Positions 8,515 through 15,124 are shown, counted from the stretch's first letter. The stretch is 16,600 nt of DNA from Dictyocoela muelleri (GCA_016256075.1 SDVU01000249.1:1-16600); one strand, 5' to 3'. Notes: generated by a model not told the origin, from the letters alone. Made by a program: numbers and translations.

Positions 8515-8940
8515 TTTTAAAACTCATTTTTTAACCCTTTTTTTCAACCCTTATTAAAACTCATATTTTTTAACCCACATTCTTTACACCCACATTTTTT
8601 AACCCCGATTTTTCAACCCTTATTTTTCAACCCACATTTTTCAACCCCGATTTTTCAACCCCGATTTTTTCAACCCCGATTTTTTCAACCCCGATTTTTT
8701 CAACCCCGATCTTTCAACCCTCATTTTTCAACCCTCATTTTTCAACCCTCATTTTTCGACTCATGTTTTTCGACTCATATTATTTAAACCCCATTTTTTA
8801 ATCCCAATTGTTAACCCTTAGTTTTTAACCTCCATTTTTTAACCCTTATTTTTAACCCTTATTTTTTAACCAATATTTTTAACGCTTATTTTTTTAACCC
8901 CTATTTTTAACGATTTTTTAAATTATATTTTTTAACCTTT
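8515..8940. repeat. L5 array: 14-15 bp TTTTTCAACCC(C/T) units
   Basis: Roughly 28-30 units with core TTTTTCAACCCCGA or TTTTTAACCCTTA extend toward the centre of the foldback. Runs of identical units, such as the CAACCCCGATTTTTT block at 8640-8710, show local amplification. The complementary array follows immediately at 8965-9287, so this is the innermost stem. Confidence 0.88.
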
Positions 8941-8964
8941 TTTTGGCCTCTTTTTTATCATGGG

Positions 8965-9287
8965 TAAAAAAAATAAAGGTTAAAAACTAAGGGAAAAAAT
9001 AAAGGTTGAAAAAAAAAGTATTAAAAAATAAGGAGTAAAAATGAGGGGTAAAAATGAGAGGTAAAAAAAAGGGTTAAAAAATAGAGGTTGAAAAATGAGG
9101 GTGTAAAAAAATGAGGGTTAAAAGGGTTTCTAAAATAAGGTTTAAAAAATGGGGTTGAAAAATGTGAATTGAAAAATCGTTAAAAAATAAGGTTTGAAAG
9201 ATGTTTGAAAGTAAGGGTTAGAAATATTTGTTAATAAATAATGGTTAAAAAATGAGGGTTAAAAAAACAGGGGTTAAAAAATGATAA
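8965..9287. repeat. R5 array: GGGTTAAAAAATAA units, inverted partner of L5
   Basis: About 20 units of 12-17 bp with core GGGTTAAAAAAT(A/G) form the reverse complement family of L5. The junction between L5 and R5 near 8941-8964 is short, so the two arrays could pair into a long, imperfect hairpin. Confidence 0.85.
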
Positions 9288-9462
9288 AATTATATATTAC
9301 ATGCTGACAACATCCATAGCTGACAACATCCATAGCTGACAACATCCATAGCTGACAACCCGGAGAGCTGTCTCCTACTTTGGATCTGCGACCTTTAGTT
9401 CTTGGTGTTCCGAAAATACGTCACTCCCTAAGCTACCCAGAAGCCAAACTGAAAACGCGATT
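9288..9462 (-). mobile_element. tRNA-derived SINE-like element, family B copy 1 (inside foldback)
   Basis: On the minus strand, an A-box-like GGTAGCTTAGGGAG (9424-9437) and a B-box-like GGTCGCAGATCC (9382-9393) are 44 nt apart, the spacing of a tRNA gene's internal RNA polymerase III promoter. The body continues GGAGACAGCTCTCCGGGTTG and ends in three exact tandem copies of GCTATGGATGTTGTCA (9305-9352), then an AT tail. A second copy on the plus strand at 14693-14822 matches over nearly the whole length but has only one tail unit. The left arm of the foldback has no counterpart, so this is best read as an insertion into the element. No target duplication is obvious. Confidence 0.7.
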
Positions 9463-9479
9463 TCCGTTTTATAAATGAC

Positions 9480-9741
9480 TCGGTAGAAAAGCAATGAGTC
9501 TATAAGTTTAAAAACCCCTGTATTGCAACGAGGGAAATATAATAATGCAACGAGGGTAATATAATAATTCAACGAGGGGAATATAATAATGCGACGAGGA
9601 GAATATAATAATGCAACAAGGGTAATATAATAATACAGCAAGGGAATATAATAATGCAACAAGGGTAATATAATAATGCAGCAAGGGGAAATAATAATGC
9701 AAGGAGGGTAATATAATAATGCAAGGGGTGTATATAATAAT
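9480..9741. repeat. R4/R3 arrays: inverted partners of L4 and L3
   Basis: One L4-type unit (AATGAGTCTATAAGTTT, about 9493-9510) is followed by ten to eleven units of about 21-22 bp containing AATATAATAATGCAACGAGGG, the reverse complement of the L3 unit. Open frames on the minus strand here are repeat artefacts. Confidence 0.88.
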
Positions 9742-9811
9742 GAAACGAGCTGTATAATTTTATCATAATAAAAGTTCTCATTTTTTTGGAACTTTTTTTA
9801 AAAAAGTGATT
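9742..9811. repeat. Single-copy linker of right arm
   Basis: Inverted partner of 8081-8148, including TTTATCATAATAAAAGTTCT; about nine in ten positions match by eye. Confidence 0.9.
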
Positions 9812-9897
9812 TATAAGAACGAAATGAGTGGTTTTTAAGAATGAAATGAGTGGTTTATAAGAATGAAATGAGTGGTTTATACGAATGAAAAGGACTG
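9812..9897. repeat. R1 array: four 22 bp units and right terminus of foldback
   Basis: Four units containing GAATGAAATGAGTGGTTTAT end at AATGAAAAGGACTG and TA. The left arm has eleven such units, so the two arms have gained or lost units independently. Confidence 0.9.
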
Positions 9898-9899
9898 TA

Positions 9900-10261
9900 A
9901 ATGCTTCAGTTATAGGACCAATTCAATCCATTGATTATTGAATAAAATACCAATAATATGTTCGAACCATGTTACTTGAATTTGAATTAAAGAGTCTTTA
10001 ATTAACATAAAAACATAATTTTTAACTTATATACTTTTTATATTCTTAAATATAAATTAAAAATAAATCCAAAAAACTTAATTTTGACAAAAAAATATTA
10101 TTCTAAATAGGATAAATTAAATAAATAAAAAATTTTCCAATACCAAATGTTTTAGTTTAATTATAAATATTTTATTAAAAAATTTTAAACAATTATAGTT
10201 CAGTTAAAATTTTAAAAAAACATGTCCAGCTACAAATTTTCATTTATGATCAATATTGAAC
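9900..10261. other. AT-rich intergenic DNA, nothing recognised
   Basis: No coding frame, RNA gene or tandem repeat is evident between the two foldback elements. Confidence 0.45.
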
Positions 10262-10693
10262 TTTGGCACTGTTTTTTTTTCAGGACACCAGTAAACATTC
10301 AAAAACAGAGTTTATGAAAAAATAAAAGAATATTTGAGGTTCATGATTAATTTCTATGGGTGAGATATTTTTCCTACATTTCTATAATAAAAAAATATTT
10401 CTTATAACACTTCATCATTATGGCCCGAAAAAAGCTGGTTTTGTATAAAAACTTGGTGAAAAACATATGATAAATATCAACCTTCTCTTCTATTCTAATT
10501 ATTTCAAATACTTTTATAATTTATAAGGTAATATATTGTCTCAAATCCAGATTTTTTTCGACGTTTTTTTACAAAACTGGATTTATTTTTTCGGTCCTAC
10601 TCAACATGTGAAACTCAAATATTCTTTTTTTATCATAACCTATCTTCTATGAATGTTTACTGAGTCCATGAACAAAAACTAAGGGGCCAAAAT
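10262..10693. mobile_element. Diverged foldback/MITE element, about 430 bp
   Basis: An imperfect inverted repeat spans nearly the whole segment. CAGTAAACATTC at 10289 pairs with GAATGTTTACTG ending at 10662, AAAGAATATTTGAGGTTCA pairs with its inverse near 10612-10634, and GCTGGTTTTGTATAAAAAC pairs with the inverse near 10560-10585. Similarity continues outward through CTTTGGCACTG (10261-10271) and the inverse of TTTTGGCCCCTTAG (10680-10693). No TA duplication is clear. The arms are much more diverged than those of the other palindromes, so it is probably old. It ends about 58 bp from the stop of the 105-aa gene. Confidence 0.7.
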
Positions 10694-10750
10694 GGATAAG
10701 CAATTAAAAAAAATAATTGAAAAAAAATAACAAAAAATCTAATCTTAAGT

Positions 10751-11068
10751 TCATTTATTAACTATACCTCTTTTAACGGCAATTAATTTATCAATTAAAG
10801 TATAATTTATTTCATATGGTGTATGCTTTAAAATTTTATAATCAAAGCTCCGTACTAGATCTCCTTCGATATTATTTTTTATATCTATTTCACTATCTTC
10901 ACCAAAATCTATACCATCAATAAAGTATGCAATTATTGGTTTATTGTTAAATATGACGACTTTATGAATATCTTTTTTTGATTTGTCTTTTAAGGTTTCT
11001 TTCAGTTCACGCAATGATTTGCTTATGTTTAATGTTGAATATATTTTATATATTCCTTTACTTATCAT
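10751..11068 (-). CDS. Small hypothetical protein, 105 aa
   Basis: I do not recognise the family. The protein starts MISKGIYKIYSTLNISKSL and has a lysine-rich region (about 20-36), a hydrophobic stretch KVVIFNNKPIIAYFIDGIDF (37-56) that could be a beta hairpin, an acidic patch GEDSEIDIKNNIEGD (57-71) and a C-terminal half ending DKLIAVKRGIVNK. It has no signal peptide or membrane segment, so it is probably soluble. Evidence that it is a real gene: a CCC triplet 2 nt before the ATG, an AATAAA directly abutting the stop codon, non-repetitive composition and mixed codon use. The size and style fit a small nuclear or RNP subunit, but that is a guess. It is isolated: a foldback element lies downstream and a SINE-like copy about 60 bp upstream. 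Confidence 0.7.
   Translation of the reverse strand: MISKGIYKIYSTLNISKSLRELKETLKDKSKKDIHKVVIFNNKPIIAYFIDGIDFGEDSEIDIKNNIEGDLVRSFDYKILKHTPYEINYTLIDKLIAVKRGIVNK
10754..10759 (-). terminator. Candidate polyadenylation signal directly before stop of 105-aa gene
   Basis: The last codons read GTT AAT AAA TGA, so AATAAA is inside the coding end and abuts the stop. Overlap of 3' signals with coding sequence is typical of compact microsporidian genes. Confidence 0.5.
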
Positions 11069-11070
11069 AT

Positions 11071-11073
11071 GGG
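11071..11073 (-). promoter_or_regulatory. CCC start-proximal motif of 105-aa gene
   Basis: The minus strand reads ATTATCCCAT then ATG, placing CCC 2 nt before the start codon, the typical microsporidian context; this supports the start chosen. Confidence 0.65.
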
Positions 11074-11127
11074 ATAATCATAAAATTTTTGTAAATATGC
11101 TAAAATTAAATTTCTGAATAAAAGTTG

Positions 11128-11425
11128 TTTGTGGGGAGCAGGTATTTCACTGATTTAAACTCTTGAATTAATATTTTAATATCCTGATTTAAATTATTTT
11201 AAAGTTACTTTAATAAATAATGAGGGAATGACATTAATCGGTCAAAAACTATAGAAATATTGTAGTAATATATAGTTGTTCCAGTGTGGTATAGCTGATT
11301 GTTAAATAGTCTAATTTTTTATACTGAAATAGAGTGGCCCTTCTGGGTGTTATGATGATTGTTTTTAAAGATTCGTCCGAAAAAGTATTTTATAAAAACT
11401 CTTGAAAGGGCTTATAACTACCCCT
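11128..11425 (+). mobile_element. SINE-like element, family A copy 1 (diverged)
   Basis: It aligns along its length with the copy at 14368-14656. Shared landmarks in order are CTCTTGAAT (11160), TAATAAATAAT with flanking AGG (11211-11224), TCCAGT and TATAGCTGAT (11280-11299), GTCTAAT, AAAAAGTA (11381) and a GAAA-GGCTT-TAA tail. Distances between landmarks are conserved (79 against 76 nt from TAATAAATAAT to TATAGCTGAT). The tRNA-like promoter boxes clear in the other copy are degraded here, so this copy is probably the older one. The end points are approximate, and similarity may extend to about 11465. Confidence 0.55.
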
Positions 11426-11465
11426 ATCCTGCTGAGTCATTGATAAAATGAAAATCGCATATAAA

Positions 11466-11718
11466 TAATTTCTAGGTAAATTAGTAATGACATATAATTT
11501 GAACATCAAAGACTATGCTTAAAATTATAAATGATTAAAATAAATTTTTAATATAACAAATGATTAAAACAAATTTTTAATACAACAAATTTTTATTTCA
11601 ACAAATTTAAATTTTAATATCAATTTTAATTTTAAAATCAGATTAATATCAATTTTACTTTTAATATCAGATAATATCAATTTTACTTTTTACTTTTAAA
11701 TCTACAGATTAAATCAAA
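11466..11718. other. Upstream region of 557-aa gene with AT-rich repeats
   Basis: Between about 11520 and 11700 short units recur: ATGATTAAAATAAATTTTTAA twice, then TAATATCAATTTTACTTTTAA-like units (each up to about 20 bp) three to four times. This is the promoter region of the downstream gene; no TATA box can be singled out from such AT-rich DNA. Confidence 0.55.
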
Positions 11719-11721
11719 CCC
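11719..11721 (+). promoter_or_regulatory. CCC start-proximal motif of 557-aa gene
   Basis: The sequence reads AATCAAACCC then ATG, with CCC directly abutting the start codon exactly as in the NTT gene. Confidence 0.7.
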
Positions 11722-13395
11722 ATGGACAAAATCGACAAATTCCTCAAAAACAGACCAAAGAAAAATAAAAGGTTAATAACATTTAAAACTAAAGAATATG
11801 AAATTACAAACAGAGAGATCAAGACAATGAAATCTTTCCGTATAAATCGATGTCTTGAAAAAGGATTAAATCTTTATACACCGAATACAACAATTTATTC
11901 ACGAGTTAAGGGGGAGCCATTGATATCTGAAAATAACAATAAAAGGATTAAAATCAATAAAAAAGATATTAATAAAGATATTAATAAAGATATTAACAAG
12001 ATTAATAAAGAGATTAATAAGAATATTAATATAGACAGTAACAAGATTAATAAGAATATTAATATAAACAGTAACAAGATTAATAATAATATTAATAAAT
12101 CTAAAGACTTATGGATTGATGATTCATTAGACTCAGATATAGAAGAGATCCAACCACCATCATTTATAACATATACCGGACCATTATATAAATTAAAATT
12201 TACTGAATCTGACTTTAACTCATACTTATCAGCAATAGAAAATAAATATTTTAAAGTTTTAAGAAAAAGTAAACCACTCCACAAAATGATTCCTAAAAAG
12301 GTAGTTCTTGACTGTCCATCAGAAGTATCGAAAATTTTTAGATTTAAAGATGAATCGATTGAAAGTTTAAATGACATGAATTTATTTTTGAATAATCATC
12401 TTTTTGTTCTTAAAAGTTTATTTTCAATGAAAACTATTGTTTTTGATAGTTTGTCGATGATAAAAATTTTAGATGATGATCAAATTTTAGAAGGCAATTA
12501 TAGAATCGTTAAGAGTAATGAAGTTCAAAGAAATCGTGATGAAAATTTCAAATATAGAGATAATCAAGATAATACTTTTAATAATACTTTTAATAATACC
12601 TCTAATAATACCTCTAATAATACTTTTAATAATGATGTTTTCAAGTTGAATAAAAATATTAAACAAATAGCCTCCAATGAAAAATATTTTTCATTTATAA
12701 CGGATTCGGATTTTTATACATTTGAAAATAAAAACGATTTATCAAGAACTCCTAACGATTTATCAAGAACTACTAATGATTTATCAAGAACTACTAATGA
12801 TTTATCAAAAATTCAGGATTATTTAATTCTTGAAAAAACAAGTAAAGGAAAATTTCTAAAAATTGATATTTTCGATAAATTTCTTTTTGTTTCATCGACA
12901 GTCGATTTTTCAATTTTTGACCTGAAATTAAGAAAAAGAATTTATTTAAGAAATATCAATAATTGTGTTTCATATGGAATTAACTTTAATTATTATGTGA
13001 ATGATGAAAATAATAATGATCATAATAATGGCTTTAATAATGATAATACTTTTAATAATGATAAAAATGATATCATTATTAAAAATTCTATAAAAAAAAT
13101 AACGGTAATTTTAATCGATAATGCTCAAAAAATAATTTTAATTGATGTTTCTGATAAATTAAAATCAAAATCAATTACTTCCGAATCAGTAATATTAGAT
13201 ATTGCTGTTCACAAGAGAAAAAAAATATTTTGTTTGATTTGTAAGAAAGAAATGATATTTTGTGGTTTTGATGATGATTTTAATGTTTCCGTTTTGAAGA
13301 GAATTAATGGATTTTTTAGGAAACCTTTATTTCATGAGACTATGGATTGGATTTATGTGATTGGGAGAGATCCTGAAGTTTTGTTATTTACATGA
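11722..13395 (+). CDS. Asn/Lys-rich hypothetical protein, 557 aa, possible beta-propeller C-terminal half
   Basis: I do not recognise a family. The N-terminus (1-75) is basic and conserved-looking (KNRPKKNKRLITFKTKEYEI). Residues 80-127 are a low-complexity run of INK/NINI units. From about 129 an acidic segment (DDSLDSDIEEIQPP) leads into a non-repetitive region to about 275. Residues 286-310 are a TFNN/TSNN repeat and 338-365 four 7-residue NDLSRTT-type repeats. From about 312, segments such as KYFSFITDSDFYTFEN and FLFVSSTVDFSIFDLKLRKR look like beta-propeller (WD-like) blades, ending MDWIYVIGRDPEVLLFT. A basic N-terminus followed by a propeller would fit a ribosome-biogenesis or RNA-processing scaffold, but that is speculation. 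Start: first ATG, with abutting CCC. No signal peptide or membrane segments. Repeats stay in frame, so the frame is under selection. Confidence 0.8.
   Translation: MDKIDKFLKNRPKKNKRLITFKTKEYEITNREIKTMKSFRINRCLEKGLNLYTPNTTIYSRVKGEPLISENNNKRIKINKKDINKDINKDINKINKEINKNINIDSNKINKNININSNKINNNINKSKDLWIDDSLDSDIEEIQPPSFITYTGPLYKLKFTESDFNSYLSAIENKYFKVLRKSKPLHKMIPKKVVLDCPSEVSKIFRFKDESIESLNDMNLFLNNHLFVLKSLFSMKTIVFDSLSMIKILDDDQILEGNYRIVKSNEVQRNRDENFKYRDNQDNTFNNTFNNTSNNTSNNTFNNDVFKLNKNIKQIASNEKYFSFITDSDFYTFENKNDLSRTPNDLSRTTNDLSRTTNDLSKIQDYLILEKTSKGKFLKIDIFDKFLFVSSTVDFSIFDLKLRKRIYLRNINNCVSYGINFNYYVNDENNNDHNNGFNNDNTFNNDKNDIIIKNSIKKITVILIDNAQKIILIDVSDKLKSKSITSESVILDIAVHKRKKIFCLICKKEMIFCGFDDDFNVSVLKRINGFFRKPLFHETMDWIYVIGRDPEVLLFT
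11959..12102 (+). repeat. In-frame INK/NINI coding repeat
   Basis: 12 bp units of the type GATATTAATAAA, then longer units with AATATTAATATA and AGTAACAAGATTAAT, encode DINK, INKN and NINI blocks within the 557-aa protein. The period is always a multiple of three. Confidence 0.9.
12733..12816 (+). repeat. Four 21-bp coding repeats (NDLSRTT)
   Basis: Four exactly adjacent 21 bp units with core GATTTATCAAGAACT encode NDLSRTP, NDLSRTT, NDLSRTT and NDLSKIQ. The first three are almost identical, indicating recent duplication. Confidence 0.93.
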
Positions 13396-13788
13396 TCTAT
13401 AATGGTTAAGATTTTATATAAATTTAAGGTTAGTTAGGAATAATAGAACCTTAGTGGGGAAATCATAATTAAATTAATTTTTAAATAAAAAACTTATTGA
13501 TAATCATATTCTTGTTCGTTTTTAATTTAAAAAGTTTTTTTATAATTACATGTTGATAATTAATACTCATGATCTTTAATTTAGTTTTAAGACCCCTTTA
13601 CATGTTTAAAATATTAATAATATCATGAGATATTTCTTTTTATACGCGATTTTCGTTTTATCAATGACCTTACATGTAATGCTAGTCTTTTACCATTTTT
13701 AATATCACGATTGTTTTTGACAAATTTTATTGAGTTTATAAAAATATCGTGAAGAAAATATTTTAATTCAGTATAAAAGATTATAAAA
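13396..13788. other. Intergenic DNA downstream of the 557-aa gene
   Basis: AATAAA at 13484-13489 is a candidate polyadenylation signal about 90 nt past the stop. No other coding frame, RNA gene or clear repeat is seen. Confidence 0.45.
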
Positions 13789-13789
13789 A

Positions 13790-13925
13790 TCAACTATACT
13801 TCTTTAAAGTAACTTACTTTATTAAATCAACTATACTTATTTAAAGTAACTATACTTCTTTAAAGTAACTATACTTAATTAAATCAACTTTATTTCTTAA
13901 AATCAAATATACATCTTTAAACCAT
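13790..13925. repeat. Degenerate tandem repeat (AACTATACTTCTTTAAAGT)
   Basis: Five to six diverged units of about 20-25 bp containing CAACTATACTTCTTTAAAGT. No coding content is seen. Confidence 0.7.
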
Positions 13926-13978
13926 CCGTACAATGACTTTAAGAGTTTAATAAATTGATTTAATTATTCATTAATATT

Positions 13979-14057
13979 TGCCGGGGGCGTAGCGAGCGAT
14001 CGTGCTGGAAACGCGACCGTGAAAGAGACGCGACCGTGAAGGAGACGCGACCGGGTT
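13979..14057. repeat. GC-rich island with 17-bp satellite (ACGCGACCGTGAA)
   Basis: Starting with GCCGGGGGCGTAGCGAGCG, this is by far the most GC-rich stretch in the window. It contains three adjacent 17 bp units with core ACGCGACCGTGAAGGAG, the last degenerating to ACGCGACCGGG. It is flanked on both sides by AT-rich DNA with abrupt edges. I do not recognise it; it has no tRNA or rRNA fold that I can see. Confidence 0.8.
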
Positions 14058-14106
14058 AGATTTTCACATTATATATTTTTATTTTTTTTTCTATTAATAT
14101 ATCAAC

Positions 14107-14220
14107 AACAAATATATTCCTCAATAATAAAATTAAAAAGATCTAAATTATTATTAATAATATATATATTAATAATATATTTAGATATTGTTAATTTACT
14201 TATTGAGGAATATATTTGTT
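14107..14220. mobile_element. Small palindromic element, 114 bp
   Basis: AACAAATATATTCCTCAATAA at 14107 pairs with its inverse ending at 14220, and the two halves remain complementary through AATTATTATTAATAATATAT to the centre near 14163. A few mismatches occur between the arms. It starts 50 bp beyond the GC-rich island. It could be a MITE or a simple secondary-structure palindrome; no target duplication is clear. Confidence 0.6.
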
Positions 14221-14367
14221 ATTTATATTATGGTCCACCACAAACACTATTAAACTTACGAGAAACTTTAAAGATGTATAAAAATTACATACACAAATTC
14301 AATAACTAATAATAAGAAATAATTGTATAAAATTTAATCTATGACAAATAAACATAAAATAAAATGT

Positions 14368-14656
14368 TTTGGCCAGATAGCTCAGTGCCTAACACTCTTG
14401 AATGTAAATTTAAGTATCGTGGTATGAATCCTGCCGACGTCACTCTTTAATAAATAATAAGGAGATGAAATTAAGCGTTCATAAATATATAATTATAGTA
14501 TAATATACAGTATTTCCAGTTAGTATAGCTGATAAAGATTTTGTCTAATATGAAAATGTAGCATAAGAGATCTTTTAGGTGTAGGGGTGAGTGCGGCGAC
14601 GCATATCGGCAAAAAGTAGTGAAAAATAAAAATTTATGAAAAGCCACTAATTAAAT
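14368..14656 (+). mobile_element. tRNA-derived SINE-like element, family A copy 2
   Basis: The head resembles a tRNA: GGCCAGATAGCTCAGTGCC gives a good A box (14378-14389) and GGTATGAATCC a B box with two mismatches (14421-14431), 43 nt apart, with an anticodon-arm-like CTTGA/TTAAG helix between them (loop ATGTAAAT, Tyr-like GTA). The 3' acceptor strand does not pair with the 5' one, so it is not a functional tRNA. A second tRNA-like start, TCCAGTTAGTATAGC, begins at 14515. The body is shared with 11128-11425. A tRNA head plus a repeated non-tRNA body is the definition of a tRNA-derived SINE. Homology may extend to about 14690, and family B starts at 14693. Confidence 0.62.
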
Positions 14657-14692
14657 GTATCTTTGAGAGTATTTAACAACGACACTCGCGTA

Positions 14693-14822
14693 TACAGCTG
14701 GGCTTATGTGTAGCTTATAAATTGACATTTTACGGAACATCATGAACCAATAGTCACAGACCACTTTATGAGACAACCCTCCTGGTTGCCAGCTATGGAT
14801 GTTGTCAATATGTAATATATAT
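14693..14822 (+). mobile_element. tRNA-derived SINE-like element, family B copy 2
   Basis: Begins near CAGCTGGGCTTATGTGTAGC, with an A-box-like TGTAGCTTATAA at 14709 and a B-box-like AGTCACAGACC at 14752-14762. It then has the shared body GAGACAACCCTCCTGGTTGC, one tail unit GCTATGGATGTTGTCA (14792-14807) and ATGTAATATATA. It matches the minus-strand copy at 9288-9462. It directly follows family A copy 2, so the two may have inserted side by side or formed a composite. Confidence 0.68.
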
Positions 14823-14859
14823 AAAGGATCATTATTTAAACATCAACGTAATTATTAAA

Positions 14860-15124
14860 AGAATCGGAATTCATAATTCAAATACAAATCAGAACTTTAC
14901 ATAAAATATTATGATGCCTTATGAAATAGTACAAAGAATGTGATATTGAAATATTCAGAACATGGAATTTATTATGCAGAGACAATTCATAAAATATCTT
15001 AGAAACAGATAAATTATTATATGTATTCGACGCTTCATCTGATCATAAAAAAATTAATACTGTAAGTAAATACTTATGTAAGGTAGAGAAAAAAGGTGTG
15101 AAGATTACAGAAGAAAACCCATAA
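14860..15124 (+). pseudogene. Weak, unidentified coding relic
   Basis: One frame on the plus strand reads with coding-like composition, containing LETDKLLYVFDASSDHKKIN and KVEKKGVKITEENP (about 15000-15121), but it lacks a start and has interruptions upstream. No family is recognised. It could equally be chance in AT-rich DNA. Confidence 0.2.

Larger units (their letters stand above)
7820..9897. mobile_element. Foldback-like element with tandem-repeat arms (2,078 bp)
   Basis: The ends are perfect inverted copies: CAGTCCTTTTCATT at 7820 and AATGAAAAGGACTG ending at 9897, each flanked by TA. From the outside in, each arm has the same order of blocks: a 22 bp array (L1/R1), a single-copy linker of about 70 bp, a second 22 bp array (L3/R3), a third array (L4/R4), and a 14-15 bp array (L5/R5) meeting near 8950. 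The arms differ in copy number (L1 about 11 units, R1 about 4; L3 about 8, R3 about 10-11). A SINE-like copy sits inside the right arm at 9288-9462. There is no coding capacity. The architecture resembles Drosophila Foldback and sea urchin TU elements, whose long inverted arms are also tandem arrays; homology to those is not claimed. Confidence 0.88.

Noticed and set aside
8515-9287. Telomeric repeat (TTAACCC-like units)
   Set aside because: Units vary between 12 and 17 bp, are diverged, and reverse orientation at the middle of a bounded element; a telomere would be uniform and terminal.
9375-9781. Minus-strand open frames of 64-95 codons in the right arm
   Set aside because: Same explanation as the left arm: stop-free tandem units, overlapping each other in different frames.
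7820-9897. CRISPR array
   Set aside because: Regular 22 bp repeats might suggest one, but there are no unique spacers between units, the arrays are mirrored, and the genome context is eukaryotic.
11895-12377. Minus-strand open frame of 160 codons opposite the 557-aa gene
   Set aside because: Its leucine/isoleucine-rich translation is the reverse reading of the INK/NINI repeat; the plus frame runs the full length and has the start signal.
14371-14442. Functional tRNA(Tyr)-like gene
   Set aside because: A and B boxes are present, but the acceptor strands do not pair, the D arm is degraded and the anticodon loop seems one nucleotide too long. The copy at 11128 shows it is part of a repeated element.
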